The notes beneath the pieces are model-generated. The model had not been told where the DNA came from. It made no database searches and worked only from the letters and a program-made list of their open reading frames with translations. Shown piece by piece: positions 48,233 through 59,754 of a DNA stretch of 64,000 bases. The first letter of the stretch is position 1. Every line of letters begins with the position of its first letter. This stretch comes from Isoperla grammatica. Taxonomy: Eukaryota; Arthropoda; Insecta; Plecoptera; Perlodidae. The position numbers and the translations under genes were made by a program. Where the stretch lies: the NCBI GenBank assembly GCA_945910005.1, contig OX246749.1, positions 30,402,811-30,466,810 of the forward strand, in the 5' to 3' direction.

Positions 48233-49229
48233 CTGTTAACTGACCGCTGAAATACCTCTGAATTACATCATCAACCGAATCTCTTTTTTTCCTACCTAAA
48301 ATTCCATTAATAGTCTCCCATGTTTGTCTAATACTCCCTTTGCTTTCCTCAATTTTAAGTCTATAATAATCTGTCTTCGCACGCCGTATTTCCTTAACCA
48401 CCTGGTATCTATAACGATTGTAATTCTCTTTTAATAAAAGCTTCATGGGATTTGATACATTAGCATTTTTCCATTTTCTAAATAACCAATCCCTATGTTG
48501 TGTCATTCGTTCTATTTCACCTGTCATCCAAACTTTATTTACCCTTTTCCCGTTCCGTTGCCTAACTACGTATGACGAATGATCATGCGCATTTTTAATA
48601 GTATCACATACAGCCAAGTAAAGTTCGTTACAGTCATCAATCTCATTAATATTCTCCCAATTTGTTTCCGTCAATACAGATAGCACTTTCCTCTCATTTA
48701 ATACACTCCTACTTTTTAATAATTGTTTCTCTGGACCAGCCGGGCATGTTAATGACGTCATAATCATGTAATGGCCGCTCAGTTTGCATGTAAATATAGC
48801 CGAACTATGGTAAACAAACTGCCCTCTCACAAATATGTGATCGAGACACGTCCTTGACCAAGTATTACACATCGCTTCCTGCGTGGTAACCTCGTGTATA
48901 CACTTCACAAATCCATGGCCAGCCAGTGTGTCCTCATACAAGATAACACAACCGTCTGAATCATCCAGTAAATCAATATTGATATCGCCAATGACAATTA
49001 TATTCCTGTTGTTATTATGCCCAAGTATGCAATCTAACTCATTAATAAAGTTTCGTTTCATTTCCACCGGAGTTTTTTTAGACGGAGGTCTGTATAGGGC
49101 TAACAAAGATATTTCTACGCCACCTAAAAACCTTAAATTACAATGCAGACCTTCACAGAATAAAAACTCTTGTTCCACCATCACACAAGAAACAGAAGAT
49201 TTACTATGACATCGGGTACACGATGTCAT
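48102..49229 (-). pseudogene. LINE APE-type endonuclease (C-terminal half) and linker
   Basis: The frame of 375 codons contains ALYRPPS (about 44-50), VIGDINIDLL (79-88) and CLDHIFV (128-134), landmarks of apurinic-like LINE endonucleases that nick target DNA. The final catalytic S-D-H motif reads SGHY at 151-154, so a key aspartate is replaced. The N-terminal half of the domain is absent; the ATG at 49229 is therefore probably incidental. A basic linker (about 215-300) follows. The frame breaks near 48110, where the reverse transcriptase continues in another phase. Confidence 0.8.
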
Positions 49230-49268
49230 CCCTATATCGTATATATGTAATGTATATGTAGCCTAGTA

Positions 49269-49885
49269 CAGTGGTTCCCAACCGGTGGTCTGCAGACCGG
49301 CACCGGTTTGCAAAGTGCCTGCTACCTATGTAGCCTAATTATGATTATATTTTAGAAACATATACAAATTCCAAAAATTTGTTCTACACGTTATTTTACG
49401 CATACTCTGGCTAAATGGTATTTTCTCAGTGGGGGACACTTGCTTATAATTCAATCAATACCGACTATACAAACACCCACATCTACAAACACAGATAGTT
49501 GAGAGCATTGATGGCAAGGAACGACCCGAGACTAGAAACAACCACGAATATAAACGCGCAATCCTAAGTTATCTTATTAGAAATACGTCACTATAATAAA
49601 CACACATAAAAGTTTTACAATCCGGAATTATTAATATATTAATATATTGTTAACGATGATTTGAATGATGTTTTCTGTGTTCACATTCTTCCAGTAGCCC
49701 CTTCCCCTCGTCTGCCTTATTTGCTCAGATCACTGTGGATGCTGTTTCGGGGTATAAGTACAACGGAAATATTTTCGCCTCCATTTGCTGGGGCTACACA
49801 CCAGACCCCTTGAAGTCACGCCGATCCTTACGCATAAATGTATCATGTTGCCGGTCCGTGAGGAGATCAAGGTTGGGAACCACTG
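49269..49885. mobile_element. Non-autonomous hAT element, 617 bp, with 8-bp target duplication
   Basis: Terminal inverted repeats CAGTGGTTCCCAACC and GGTTGGGAACCACTG lie between identical octamers GCCTAGTA (49261-49268 and 49886-49893). These termini and the 8-bp duplication are diagnostic of hAT elements (Charlie-like). No transposase. It lies just beyond the truncated 5' end of the LINE. Confidence 0.92.
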
Positions 49886-49893
49886 GCCTAGTA

Positions 49894-50639
49894 TACATAT
49901 GTTATGTAGATGTAGGGTTTATTGTGAACAAAATTAAAAGATGTTGACATTCATTTTCCATGAATGATTTTAGATAAAGCTTACGCTAAAAAGCAATTTA
50001 CTACAACGATCGTCAGGGGTGGTTTTGTGTACATACATGTCATCGTATAATAAAACAAAATGAACACCTATTATGGGGGCAGTGTTGCTGTTGAGCCAGG
50101 TAGATAACGCTAAGATAATCACATGAAAGTGTCACCTAGATAAAGATAAAGATAAAAATATTAATGGAATTGAACACTATATAGATAAAGAAAAGATACA
50201 GACATCCATGTTACCTAGATGATTTCAGGTAACCATAGTAATTGCATTGATCGAAGTGTTGTGAACATATTGGATTAGTTTCAATGTAGGCCTATTAAAT
50301 ATTAACATGAGCAATAATCATGTCATTCGCTGCTACGAAGTGAATGTATTATATTATGACTTGATTTAAGAAGTTAGGCCTACTTTTTCATGAACATATA
50401 TATAAAATACACTAGTTAGACAGTAGCTGAAAATGAAGCCCTACCTTATTTCCATTGGTCTGTATTAAACTAATATATTTGCCAACTGATCCGATATGCA
50501 AGTACCAAGTAGCCTAACTTGAACTATTCATTGATTGACATTGCCACTAATGTGTAATGACTAATGAGTAATGAATAATTGCAGAACCTTGTTAGAACTT
50601 TAAGGACACTAATCCGACTTAAAAAATAATAATCTTATA
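49894..50639. other. Stretch without recognisable gene
   Basis: AT-rich DNA with no coding or repeat structure recognised. Confidence 0.5.
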
Positions 50640-51543
50640 TGGATATCATATTATCAATAATTCCCCTCAGACACAAGTACGATGGACAAAATATATTTAG
50701 TATATACTATCGTGGTTTTTCGGGTACAACCGTGTCAAAAGGTGGAACCAATCCAACGTCTCGCCCATATTGCAATGGGCTTCTTCAGGGACCTTTGTGG
50801 AGTGTTGACACTGACACCAACAACTGTCACGAGGGGGAACTCTGGACAGTGATGCTAACAGAATAACACCCGCTATCGCAAAACCACTCAGCCACAGGCG
50901 CACTCAGTTATATAGTTCCTCTACTTCCCCTCCAACCCCTCCTCGCCTATCAAAACACGACGCGTGCGGGTTGCAGCACGTCCGCGCAAGCAACAACACG
51001 TCCGCGTTATGAGTGCCTGCTTGCGTCCGTCGTACAATAACAAAGCAATTATAGGGCGTTGTCTACCACAATAGACTTCTTTGTATTGTACCTTGATGGG
51101 GCAATTATAGGTTTCCACGTAGCACTCAGTGTATAACCTCCCTCCCTATTGAAATTAAGGGGATGTTTCTCTATTTCAATAGCCTCTCTGATCAATCTAG
51201 GTACCAAATGTTTGGTTTTGGCCAGCACTTCGGTTCTAACAAAATCTATTTCATGTAAAGATGAAGTTATATTGACTACTGCATGTTCAGCTATGGCAGA
51301 ACACTTTATGTTGGCCAATTTGGTGTGTCTCTTATGTTCTTTGATGCGGGTGCTTATGGTCCTCCCCGTTTGCCCTATGTACACCTGGCCACACCTGCAT
51401 GGTACTTTATACACTCCTTCTGTATGGTGTTCAATCCTATCTTTTATAGGGCGTAAACAGTCTGCACATGCGCGGGTGCGTCTAGCATTTAAACTGCTAT
51501 TTGCACCCAAGTTGTTTTCACCCAAGTGTGGTGTGTCCAACAC
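50640..51543 (-). pseudogene. Penelope-like retroelement remnant: GIY-YIG endonuclease and 3' tail
   Basis: A minus-strand frame of 164 codons (51543-51049, no ATG at its start) contains GVYKVPCRCGQVYIGQTGR and TRIKEHKR, the GIY-YIG nuclease signature with the cysteine-rich lead-in typical of Penelope-like elements, then conserved C-terminal text (LIREAIEIEKHPLNFNRE). No reverse transcriptase lies upstream: the 5' side passes directly into a minisatellite. The tail (50640-51048) includes CTGAAGA, a GCCCAT/ATGGGC stem and GAGACG at about 50755-50793, like a hammerhead core with GAGA in place of GAAA. 5'-truncated and inactive. Confidence 0.85.
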
Positions 51544-52512
51544 TTAAAATGCTATTTGCACCCAAGTTCTGCACATGCGCGGGTGTGTCCAGCATTTAAA
51601 ATGCTATTTGCACCCAAGTTGTTTTCACCCAAGTGTGGTGTGTCCAACACTTAAAAATAAAATGCTATTTGCACCCAAGTTCTGCACATGCGCGGGTGTG
51701 TCCAGCATTTAAAATGCTATTTGCACCCAAGTTGTTTTCACCCAAGTGTGGTGTGTCCAACACTTAAAAATAAAATGCTATTTGCACCCAAGTTCTGCAC
51801 ATGCGCGGGTGTGTCCAGCATTTAAAATACTATTTGCACCAAAGTTGTTTTCACCCAAGTGTGGTGTGTCCTACACTTAAAATGCTATTTGCACCCAAGT
51901 TGTTTTCACCCAAGTGTGGTGTGTCCAACACTTAAAATGCTATTTCTCCCCAAGTTCTGCACATGCACGGGTGTGTCCAGCATTTAAAATGCTATTGGCA
52001 CCCAAGTTGTTTTCACCCAAGTTGGGTGTGTCCAACACTTGAAATGCTATTTGCACCCAAGTCATTTTCACCCAAGTTGGGTGTGTCCAACACCTAAAAT
52101 GCTATTTGCACCCAAGTTATTTTCACCCAAGTTGGGTGTATCCAACACTTAAAGTGCTATTTGCACCTAAGTTATTTTCACCCAAGTTGGGTGTGTCGAA
52201 CACTTAAAATGCTATTTGTACCCATGTTGTTTTCACCCAAGTTGGGTGTGCCCAACATTTAAATGCTATTTGCACCCAAGTAAAAACCCAACATCTGTGA
52301 AAACAACTTGGTTGCAAATAGCATTTTAGGTGTTGGACACACCTAGCTTGGGTGAAAATAACTTGGATGCAAATAGCATTTTAAGTGTTGGACACACCCA
52401 ACTTGGGTGAAAATAACTTGGGTGCAAATAGCATTTTAGGTGTTGGACACACCCAACTTGGGTGAAAATAACTTGGGTGCAAATAGCATTTTAAATGCTG
52501 GACACACCCGCG
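51485..52512. repeat. Minisatellite derived from Penelope-like sequence, with internal inversion
   Basis: Units of about 55 bases (CAAATAGCATTTTAAGTGTT, GGACACACC, ACTTGGGTGAAAACAACTTG) plus variants containing CGCGCATGTGCAGAACTTGG. The first unit overlaps the Penelope-like frame, where the same bases encode LGENNLGANS. At about 52283 the orientation flips, so the left 0.8 kb and right 0.23 kb are head to head. The array continues beyond the Gypsy insertion at 57174-57234. Confidence 0.93.
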
Positions 52513-52705
52513 TGTACTAACTTATTACTGAACTTGAATAAGTATACACATATTTACTGGTACAATATGTAGGTTTATTTCGTGATTAAACGACACAGAT
52601 ACATTGTGTGAACCACACGGCAAGACTGCCTCCATTGACTGCTCCGGGGCTCTTCCGGTGACGTCACATCCGAAGAAGTCGGAGCCTTCTAAACTGCCTA
52701 GTACA
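52513..52705 (-). repeat. 3' LTR of the Gypsy element
   Basis: 193 bases, TG...CA. Preceded (minus strand) by a purine-rich tract. The left flank CCGCG matches the right flank of the other LTR. Confidence 0.97.
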
Positions 52706-52727
52706 ACTTCTCCCTCTTCCATCCTTG
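52706..52727 (-). other. Polypurine tract of the Gypsy element
   Basis: The minus strand reads GGATGGAAGAGGGAGAAG directly before the 3' LTR, the expected plus-strand priming site. Confidence 0.8.
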
Positions 52728-52834
52728 GAGATAGGCATCACTTTACAATTTACATTGATTACATAATTGTATAATTTGACAATTACTTGACATTGCAAAC
52801 AAGGTATGAATAAGATTAATACTAGTTCTAAGAT

Positions 52835-54742
52835 CTACAAGTTCAAGCGCTCCACTGGCTTAGGTTCTCTTTTAGAGCGACGAAGTGGTAGGTCTACCGG
52901 TGAAGGAAGACAGGCCTCATTGGTAGGTTTCGCAGGGCTACAGCTTACAGGGCTACTTTCAATTTCTTGTGGCATTACTTCCTGCTCATCTAACCCTTCC
53001 AATTTTACCTGTGGAGACCTCCTTAATGGTTTATCTTCGTGCTTTTGCTCTGACAACTGAGATACTCTAAGGTGGTCAGCGTGAACAAAACGCTTCCTAA
53101 AATTAACATTTACAATGTAGGTTACTAAACTAACAACCTTTACAATCCTTCCAGGTTGCCACTTTTCTGTCTCTCCACGCACACATTTCACCAACACCTT
53201 ATCTCCTTCTTTAAATACCCTCTCTTGTTTGAGACATTTATCCCTGAGACATTTTTTTTGACTCTGCTTTTCCTGCATTCTGAAATTAAAATGTGGTTTT
53301 AAACAGGCCAGACGTGTTCTCGGTTTTCGTTTGAGCAACAGTTCAGCCGGTGTAATTTCTGTTACTGAATGGGGTGTGTTTCGGTATGAAAACAAAAAGT
53401 TATTGAGCCTATGCTGCATAGAACGAACTGTCGAGTTTTCCTCGTCCTCTAGTACCTGCTTCAACAAGGCTGACTTTAAGGTTCTCACTGCTCGTTCTGC
53501 AGAGCCATTAGATTTAGGATGAATGGGCGGACTGAACTTTAGTGCTATGGCATTCTGTTTACAAAAGTTTGCAAATTCCTGTGAACTGAATGGCGGTCCA
53601 TTATCTACCACCAGTTCCTCAGGCAAACCAAATACTGAAAACACTTTTTGGAATTTTTCGATGGTCTTTTCAGCTATCGTACTCCCCATGATTTCCACTT
53701 CTAACCATTTGGAATGTACATCATAAATTAACAGAAAATGTTTACCTTCTTTTTGAGCAAAATCGGCATGTAACCTTTGCCATACTCTAGTCGTCCATGA
53801 CCAACTATGAAGTGGTACTGACTCTGATTTTTGTTGAGTTGTTTGGCAAATTTTACATGTCTTTATTGTTTCTACAATATCATCATCTAAGTTTGGCCAC
53901 CATACATAACTCCGGGATAACATTTTCATCCGGGTTGTGCCTGGATGCTCTTCGTGCAATAGTTTGATTACAGTTTTACGTAAGGAAGTTGGAATGATTA
54001 CACGGTTACCCCAAGTTACACATCCTGCATCGGTGGGGAGCTCTAGCCGTTTATGAAAATAGGGTAACAGGGTATCATTGGTTATCTTTTCAGGCCAACC
54101 ATTTAACGTTAGGTCATAAACTTTACCTAATATCTCATCATTTCTGGTGGCTTTACTGATATCATCCGATGATATGGGCAAAAGTGACGAAGGAGAAAAG
54201 TAATTCACCTGCTTTTCTTTGTCATCGGTGCACCTGGGAAGTGGTAACCTTGACATTGCATCGGCTGGGGCCATATCTTTGCCCTTCCGGTACTTAATGT
54301 CGTAGTTGTATCCCGACAACAAAATTGCCCACCTCTGCATTCTCGCTGCAGCTAATGCTGGCAAACGACTTTTTGAACCTAAAATAGATGCTAAGGGCTG
54401 ATGGTCTGTTACCAACAAGAACTTACGCCCATAAAGATATTTATGAAACTTTTTTACCGCATAGATGAGAGCTAAAGCCTCTTTTTCGGTCTGTGCATAA
54501 TTACACTCTGCACTGGTTAAAACTCGAGATGCAAACGCCACTGGTCTTTCTATACCCTGTTCGGTTACCTGGGACAAGACCGCTCCTATACCATATGGAG
54601 ATGCATCAGCTGCTACCACTATGGGCTTACTGCAGTCGAAATGCATAAGAACCTGACTGCTTAACAATAACTGCTTACTATCATCAAATGCTTTTTGAGT
54701 TTCTTGGTTCCAACCCCACTCTAATTCGGACGTCAAGTTATA
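52835..54742 (-). pseudogene. RNase H and integrase part of the Gypsy polyprotein
   Basis: About 635 codons in the same phase as the upstream frame and separated from it by one stop; there is no ATG at its start. RNase H about 1-125 (D44 in VVAADASPYG and D111 in VTDHQPL). Integrase zinc finger H261, H264, C294, C297. DDE core D325, D378, E414 with exactly 35 residues between the last two. GPY/F-like C-terminal module around 500-560 and a basic tail. By family knowledge integrase inserts the cDNA; all catalytic residues are kept. Confidence 0.93.
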
Positions 54743-56848
54743 TTAAGGCTTCAATACCGTTGATAACATCGGCAAAAACTTATGATAATACTGGACTAAC
54801 CCTAGATACGATTTAAGTTGTGCCACGTTCTCTGGTACCGGTGCATTCATCAATGCCTCTACCTTTTCCTGAGTTGGGTGAATACCGTCCCCATCAATGA
54901 TGTGTCCGACGTATTCAACCGAAGTCACCAAGAATTCACATTTCTTTTCTTTTATTCTGAAATTGTATTTCTCCAAACGCTCAAACACCCTATATGATCT
55001 TTCTTTACATTCTAGTTCGTCTTTACCAGATACTAGTATATCATCAAGGAAGCAAGTTACCCCTGGTATTCCTCTAAGTACTTGATCCATTATTGATTGA
55101 AATATGGATGGGGCACTGCTAATACCATACACTAACCGGGTATACCTAAACAATCCCAAATGAGTATTCACTGTCAGTAATTCTTGCGAACTTTCACCTA
55201 CTGCTACTTGTTGATATGCGTTGGCTAGGTCAAGCTTCGTGAACACTTTACACCCGGCCCAATTTATTGACATATCCTCAAATGTAGGCAACGGATAATG
55301 CTCCGTTTTAGATGCTTGATTTAGGGTTGCCTTAAAATCCCCACAAAGCCTTATACCCCCATCAGGTTTGGGTACCGCTAGTATCGGTGTAGCCCACTCG
55401 CTATGTTTTACTGGTTCTAGGATACCTGCCTTTTGTTGGCGCTCTAACTCTTCTTTCACTTTATCTCTTAATGCAAAGGGAACACTGTAAGCTTTACCGT
55501 AAACAGGACTCACCCCCTCTTTAAGGACAATGTTAGCCCTAAACTTACGGATCTCCCCGGTCTGTTCACTGAACACCGATTGAAATTTCTCTTTTAACGT
55601 ATCAACAAATTGCTTTCTCTGTGGAGCCAGTACAGGCTTAGTTACAGAATTTATTGTACACATTGATTTCCAATCCAATGGAATTTTGCTTAACCAGTCC
55701 CTACCTAACAGAATTGGGTCTGACATTTTTCCACTTTTCACCACAACCATGGTCAGACTACCATATGAGGTACCTTGGTACTCCACACTTACCCCTATTT
55801 CTCCCACTACAGGAAGACTAGAACCATTGTAGGTAGACAATTTAACACTACTAGGAGCTAGTTTCACACCTTTTGATACCAGTTTCTTGTATACTTCATG
55901 TTCATGTGGTATTACGGTACATACTGCTCCCGTATCTACATTTAGAAGCACTGGAACCGTTTCTATGTCCATTGTTACTTCGTATGCAGACTTAGGTCTA
56001 AGTTTCACTTTCTCACACGCATACACTACATGGAGAATATCACTTTCTTCTGACAAAGAAGCTTCCCCCTCTGTAAAATGCACTTTCGATTTTGACTGAG
56101 TAGGCTTTTCACCTTTTGACTTACACCTTTTGCTTATATGGCCCACTTTTTGGCACACAAAACACTTCCACTCTTTAGCAGGACACTCTGCTGCATTATG
56201 GGACCTCCCACAACGATCACATTTACTAGTGGACTGCTTCTGGGATCTGGACTCGCCCTCGGACTTGTTCCACTTCTTGTTATTCTTCTTTATTTGATTT
56301 ACGCCTCCTGCTGACGACACTGGTTGACTGGTCAGTAAACGAGCTTGTTGGAAAGCCATTTCCATACTTTTGGCAAGCACCACTGCATTGTTGAAAGTCA
56401 AATTACTCTGTGTTAGCAGTTCCTTTTGAATATCTTTGTCACGTATTCCGCACATAAACCGGTCACGCAACGCCTCACACAAAAAGGTTTTAAACTCACA
56501 CGTAGCTGCAAGATGCCGCAGAGCTACTTCATATTCTGCCACCGTTTCACCCTCGCCTTGACTGCGGGAATAGAACGTAAAACGTTCCGCTACTACGTTC
56601 CTTTTTGGTGCGTAGTGGTGACGTAAGATTTGCACTAACTGTGTGTAGGATTGATCCCCTGGAAGGTCGGGTGACACCAAGTCCTTCAATACGGTGTAGC
56701 TTTTTGCGCCAATCACTGAAATGAACGCTGCCACTTTATCACTGTCCTCGATTTTATTTGCCTTGAAATATTGTTCCAACCGTTCTATATACGACGTGAA
56801 CTCTGATACGTTTCCATCAAACTGTTCGATGTGCCCAAACTTGGCCAT
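54743..56848 (-). pseudogene. Gag, protease and reverse transcriptase part of the Gypsy polyprotein
   Basis: 701 codons from an ATG at 56848. Gag capsid-like region about 1-180. Two zinc knuckles at about 210-242 (CX2CX3HX4C and CX2CX4HX4C) bind RNA. Aspartic protease active site DTGA at 305-308. Reverse transcriptase about 465-660, with catalytic Asp540 in FTKLDLANAY and FLDD at 600-603. The frame ends at a TAA (54745-54743) located between the reverse transcriptase connection motif and RNase H, where related elements read through. The downstream frame continues in the same phase, so this is a single nonsense change rather than a frameshift. Gag to reverse transcriptase could still be made; RNase H and integrase could not, without readthrough. 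Confidence 0.93.
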
Positions 56849-56965
56849 GATACAACGAGAAGAAGGAGCACTGGCCTAAGCCTAGGCCTAGACTATGCAA
56901 CCACGTGTTTGACGAAATTGAAATCAGGTATTACCGCACTTTACTCACGTTGGATTACGTAAAAA

Positions 56966-56979
56966 CATCCTCGTCGCCA
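56966..56979 (-). other. Primer binding site, tRNA-Ser(GCT) type
   Basis: TGGCGACGAGGATG, one base inside the 5' LTR, is complementary to the CCA-tailed 3' end of metazoan tRNA-Ser(GCT). Confidence 0.8.
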
Positions 56980-56980
56980 T

Positions 56981-57173
56981 TGTACTAACTTATTACTAGA
57001 CTTGAATAAGTATACACATATTTACTGGTACAATATGTAGGTTTATTTCGTGATTAAACGACACAGATACATTGTGTGAACCACACGGCAAGACTGCCTC
57101 CATTGACTGCTCCGGGGCTCTTCCGGTGACGTCACATCCGAAGAAGTCGGAGCCTTCTAAACTGCCTAGTACA
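56981..57173 (-). repeat. 5' LTR of the Gypsy element
   Basis: 193 bases, TG...CA, 99 percent identical to 52513-52705. Confidence 0.97.
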
Positions 57174-57236
57174 CCGCGCATGCGCAGAACTTGGGTAAAA
57201 ATAGCATATTGAATGTTGCGCTCACCCAACTTGAGT
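57174..57236. repeat. Continuation of the minisatellite beyond the retrotransposon
   Basis: CCGCGCATGCGCAGAACTTG and following AAATAGCAT/CAAATAGC text continue the unit cut by the retrotransposon at 52512. Confidence 0.8.
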
Positions 57237-57552
57237 GCAAATAGCCACTCCGTATAATGGGGCGGCGTACAACAAACAGCTACACTGCAGCGCTTCGAGC
57301 GTTCCGGCCACTGAGCTTTGCCTGCTAGAATCAACCGAAAACCTCTCTAGAAGCCAGTGCACTAATTAATATTGGGAAATTGTCCATTGATTCCAAAGAA
57401 GTCAAGTAGCATTTCAAACAACTTAGAAATTGGCGTTGTTGAAAGTTGTGAGTAGGCCTATTCAATATTCAGTGACTGTTGGCCGGATCGCTCGCAAAGC
57501 ACTCTGTGCACTTGTTACGCCTCCCCATTAATTGGAAATGTATTTGCAGCAG
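57237..57552. other. Stretch without recognisable gene
   Basis: No coding or repeat structure recognised. Confidence 0.45.
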
Positions 57553-57848
57553 TTAAGAGCCAGTTTACACAAATGACCAATGACTATTGGTTAAGCGATT
57601 TGAGCCATAAGCAAAACGTGCTGACGTTCACACAACTTGACTTTTGACTATTGACTATTGACTAACGAATTGAAAATATCTCAAACCTTAGTCAAGTCTA
57701 AGTCACAGCCAATCAGCGCACAGATGTTTCACCTGCAGCCAATGAAATGAGTCTTGTTAGTTTTGTGGCTTGACTAAGAAATAACCACAATAGGGTTGTA
57801 GTCAATAGTCAATAATCACTAGTCATTTGTGTGGACACAGCTTTACAC
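57553..57848. mobile_element. MITE-like element with imperfect terminal inverted repeats
   Basis: The left end TAAGAGCCAGTTTACACAAA and the right end complement TAAAGCTGTGTCCACACAAA match, followed inside by repeated TTGACTATTGACTA motifs. About 295 bases, non-coding. Family uncertain; target duplication not clear. Confidence 0.55.
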
Positions 57849-59754
57849 ACGCATGAACAGCGTTGTTGGCGCTGTGTTAAATTATAATGAAGAGCTGGAA
57901 ATCAATTAACCTATCTGCATCCAGCCCAATCATGGTAGGCCTAATTATCTATTGAGGCGACCCAGTTTCTTGAACGGTAGTCTCCGCAAAAATCTGGACC
58001 TGTAATTTTCTCAAATAGTGAGAGCTTTTCTTTTCCATGAAGAACTAGCCATGACTTACGACATATAACGTGGCCGTACAGCAACCTTCCTCATGCTTTC
58101 GTCACAGGCGAGGAATCCGCCCCCACTCGTAGTCCATCAGTGATCGGTATTTGCGTGGGCTTGTCTCGGGCGGTTCGCTGGTTGTCTACGAGCTGCTCGC
58201 CCGAGACGAAAGCATGTGTAAGGTAGTCTTGGGGCGAGTTTACACTGGACTTATCACAATGCATGCAAGAGATGGTTAGTAGATTGTCGTGGACCTGTAG
58301 GCCCTACATACCTCGTCTCAGGCTTCCTACCGGGATCTGCGCTGACAAGAGTATATCTCGGAAGACAACTATCTGCAACAACAATACAAGTCAATGAAAA
58401 CAGATCCTGTGTGTCCATTGGTCAATAATGGGCAAGTTAGGACTATTCACACACCACTATTCAGGCCATTCACAAGAAATTCATTATGGCATCAAAATAT
58501 TGTATTTCCTAGCCTATATCAATTCAAAGTGCATAATATATAAACACTTTTATTTTTTTAATTTGCGCATGTATGTTATCGCTTTCACTATTTTCACGTA
58601 TGTATTCAACAGTATGTTTTTGGCAAAGATTCCAGAAAAACGATAACTTACATTGGGATTTCACTGTAATCGACATCACCATAACGTTTCATGTAATAGA
58701 CTTCGAAACTCAAATAAATGCTATTATTATTATTTACTCTTAATACACAAGAGAATAAAATATTTCACTGGCATGATTTGATACAAGAAAACTGAAAATA
58801 TTAACATTACATCAATAGATAACAAAACACGACTAGGTAGGCTTACTGGAAAATAGAACTAAAATTGATATTTGCTATTATTAATTAGTAAATATCTAGA
58901 CATGTGTGAGGCCAAGCAGTATTTGTCTCATTGTTAAAACATGTGCTCAAATTTATCTATCAGCAAATGGACATAGACGACGCCATCTGAACATAAAAAT
59001 CAACAATATATTTATTTATTTAACAAAATAAACATGTTCTGGTGACTAACTCAGCCACTTTGGCTCTCCATCCAAGTATACACAACTAATTAATTAACAA
59101 TACACACTATGACCCCACAGCAGCAGTAACCCCGCTACGACAGACATTATTGTTGTCGAATGTCCCGAGTTAGTCTCGTTGCCAACGGGTGGGATTCAGG
59201 GGGCCGCGTATTTGCGAGCCAGTGCGGAGGAGTTTCCCACCGGTCTTAGGAAATAGACGCTCAACAAAACATCAATGCCGAGAATAACACAACTCCGCTG
59301 TTATATGGATTAATCAAGACGACGGCTGGTCTTGAGGGGTATTTGTATTAGTGCCGGTCTTCGTGTTGGTAAATGTTACAATCTCGAAACTGCGTAGCGG
59401 CCAACTCACAGTATCGTTTCAGCCCATTACCAATTATTCAAACCGTGTTTTGTGTGAAGGTGAAAACAAATAGTAAAGAAAAAGGTCCCATAGATTTCTC
59501 TACGGACAGATTAGTATTACAAATTATTGTAACTCTATGACATCTGTATTCGAGGTTAAATGTTGCAAAACACACTCATGCGGTAGTAATGCGAACTAAT
59601 GGAGTCGTGTTGCCAGCGCCCTTGTGTATGATTCTAATGTTGAGTTATATAACACAGTGGTTATTAAAAGCTGGGGGACTGAGTGCACTGGCCCATACAT
59701 AGCTAGTAGTATACATGCATTGCAACAAAGCACATAAATGAAATTACGTCCCCC
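57849..59754. other. Stretch without recognisable gene
   Basis: A short inverted repeat (CTCATGCTTTCGTCACAGGC near 58092 and its degenerate complement near 58200) is the only structure seen. The 72-codon frame at 58428-58646 has no known domain. Confidence 0.4.

Larger units (their letters stand above)
45170..49230 (-). mobile_element. Decayed 5'-truncated LINE retrotransposon (Jockey/CR1-like)
   Basis: In minus orientation: C-terminal half of an APE endonuclease, linker, reverse transcriptase, C-terminal domain, 3' UTR. The probable 3' end at 45170-45290 has a hairpin (CCCACTGTTAAGC...GCTTAGTGGG) followed by AATAAAGAAATAAACG, the same layout as the LINE fragment at 27000-28130. The 1.4-kb 3' side (45300-46580) is long and includes an ACAACT tract and a 55-bp duplication (45418-45525), so it may contain insertions. 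The N-terminal endonuclease half and any ORF1 are missing. Confidence 0.7.
52513..57173 (-). mobile_element. Ty3/Gypsy (Mag-like) LTR retrotransposon, 4.66 kb, nearly intact
   Basis: Two 193-bp LTRs (TGTACTAACT...CCTAGTACA) differ at only two adjacent sites and are flanked by the 5-bp duplication CCGCG (52508-52512 and 57174-57178). Between them on the minus strand are a primer binding site, gag, protease, reverse transcriptase, RNase H, integrase and a polypurine tract. Gag and integrase character suggests the Mag lineage (K02A2.6-like). The coding frame is continuous except for one in-frame stop. It is inserted in the Penelope-derived minisatellite. Confidence 0.97.

Noticed and set aside
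50865..50893. tRNA-like GTGGCTGAGTGG in the Penelope tail (minus strand)
   Set aside because: Only an A-box-like word; no B box at tRNA distance.
51149..51547. Plus-strand frame of 132 codons
   Set aside because: Antisense shadow of the GIY-YIG remnant.
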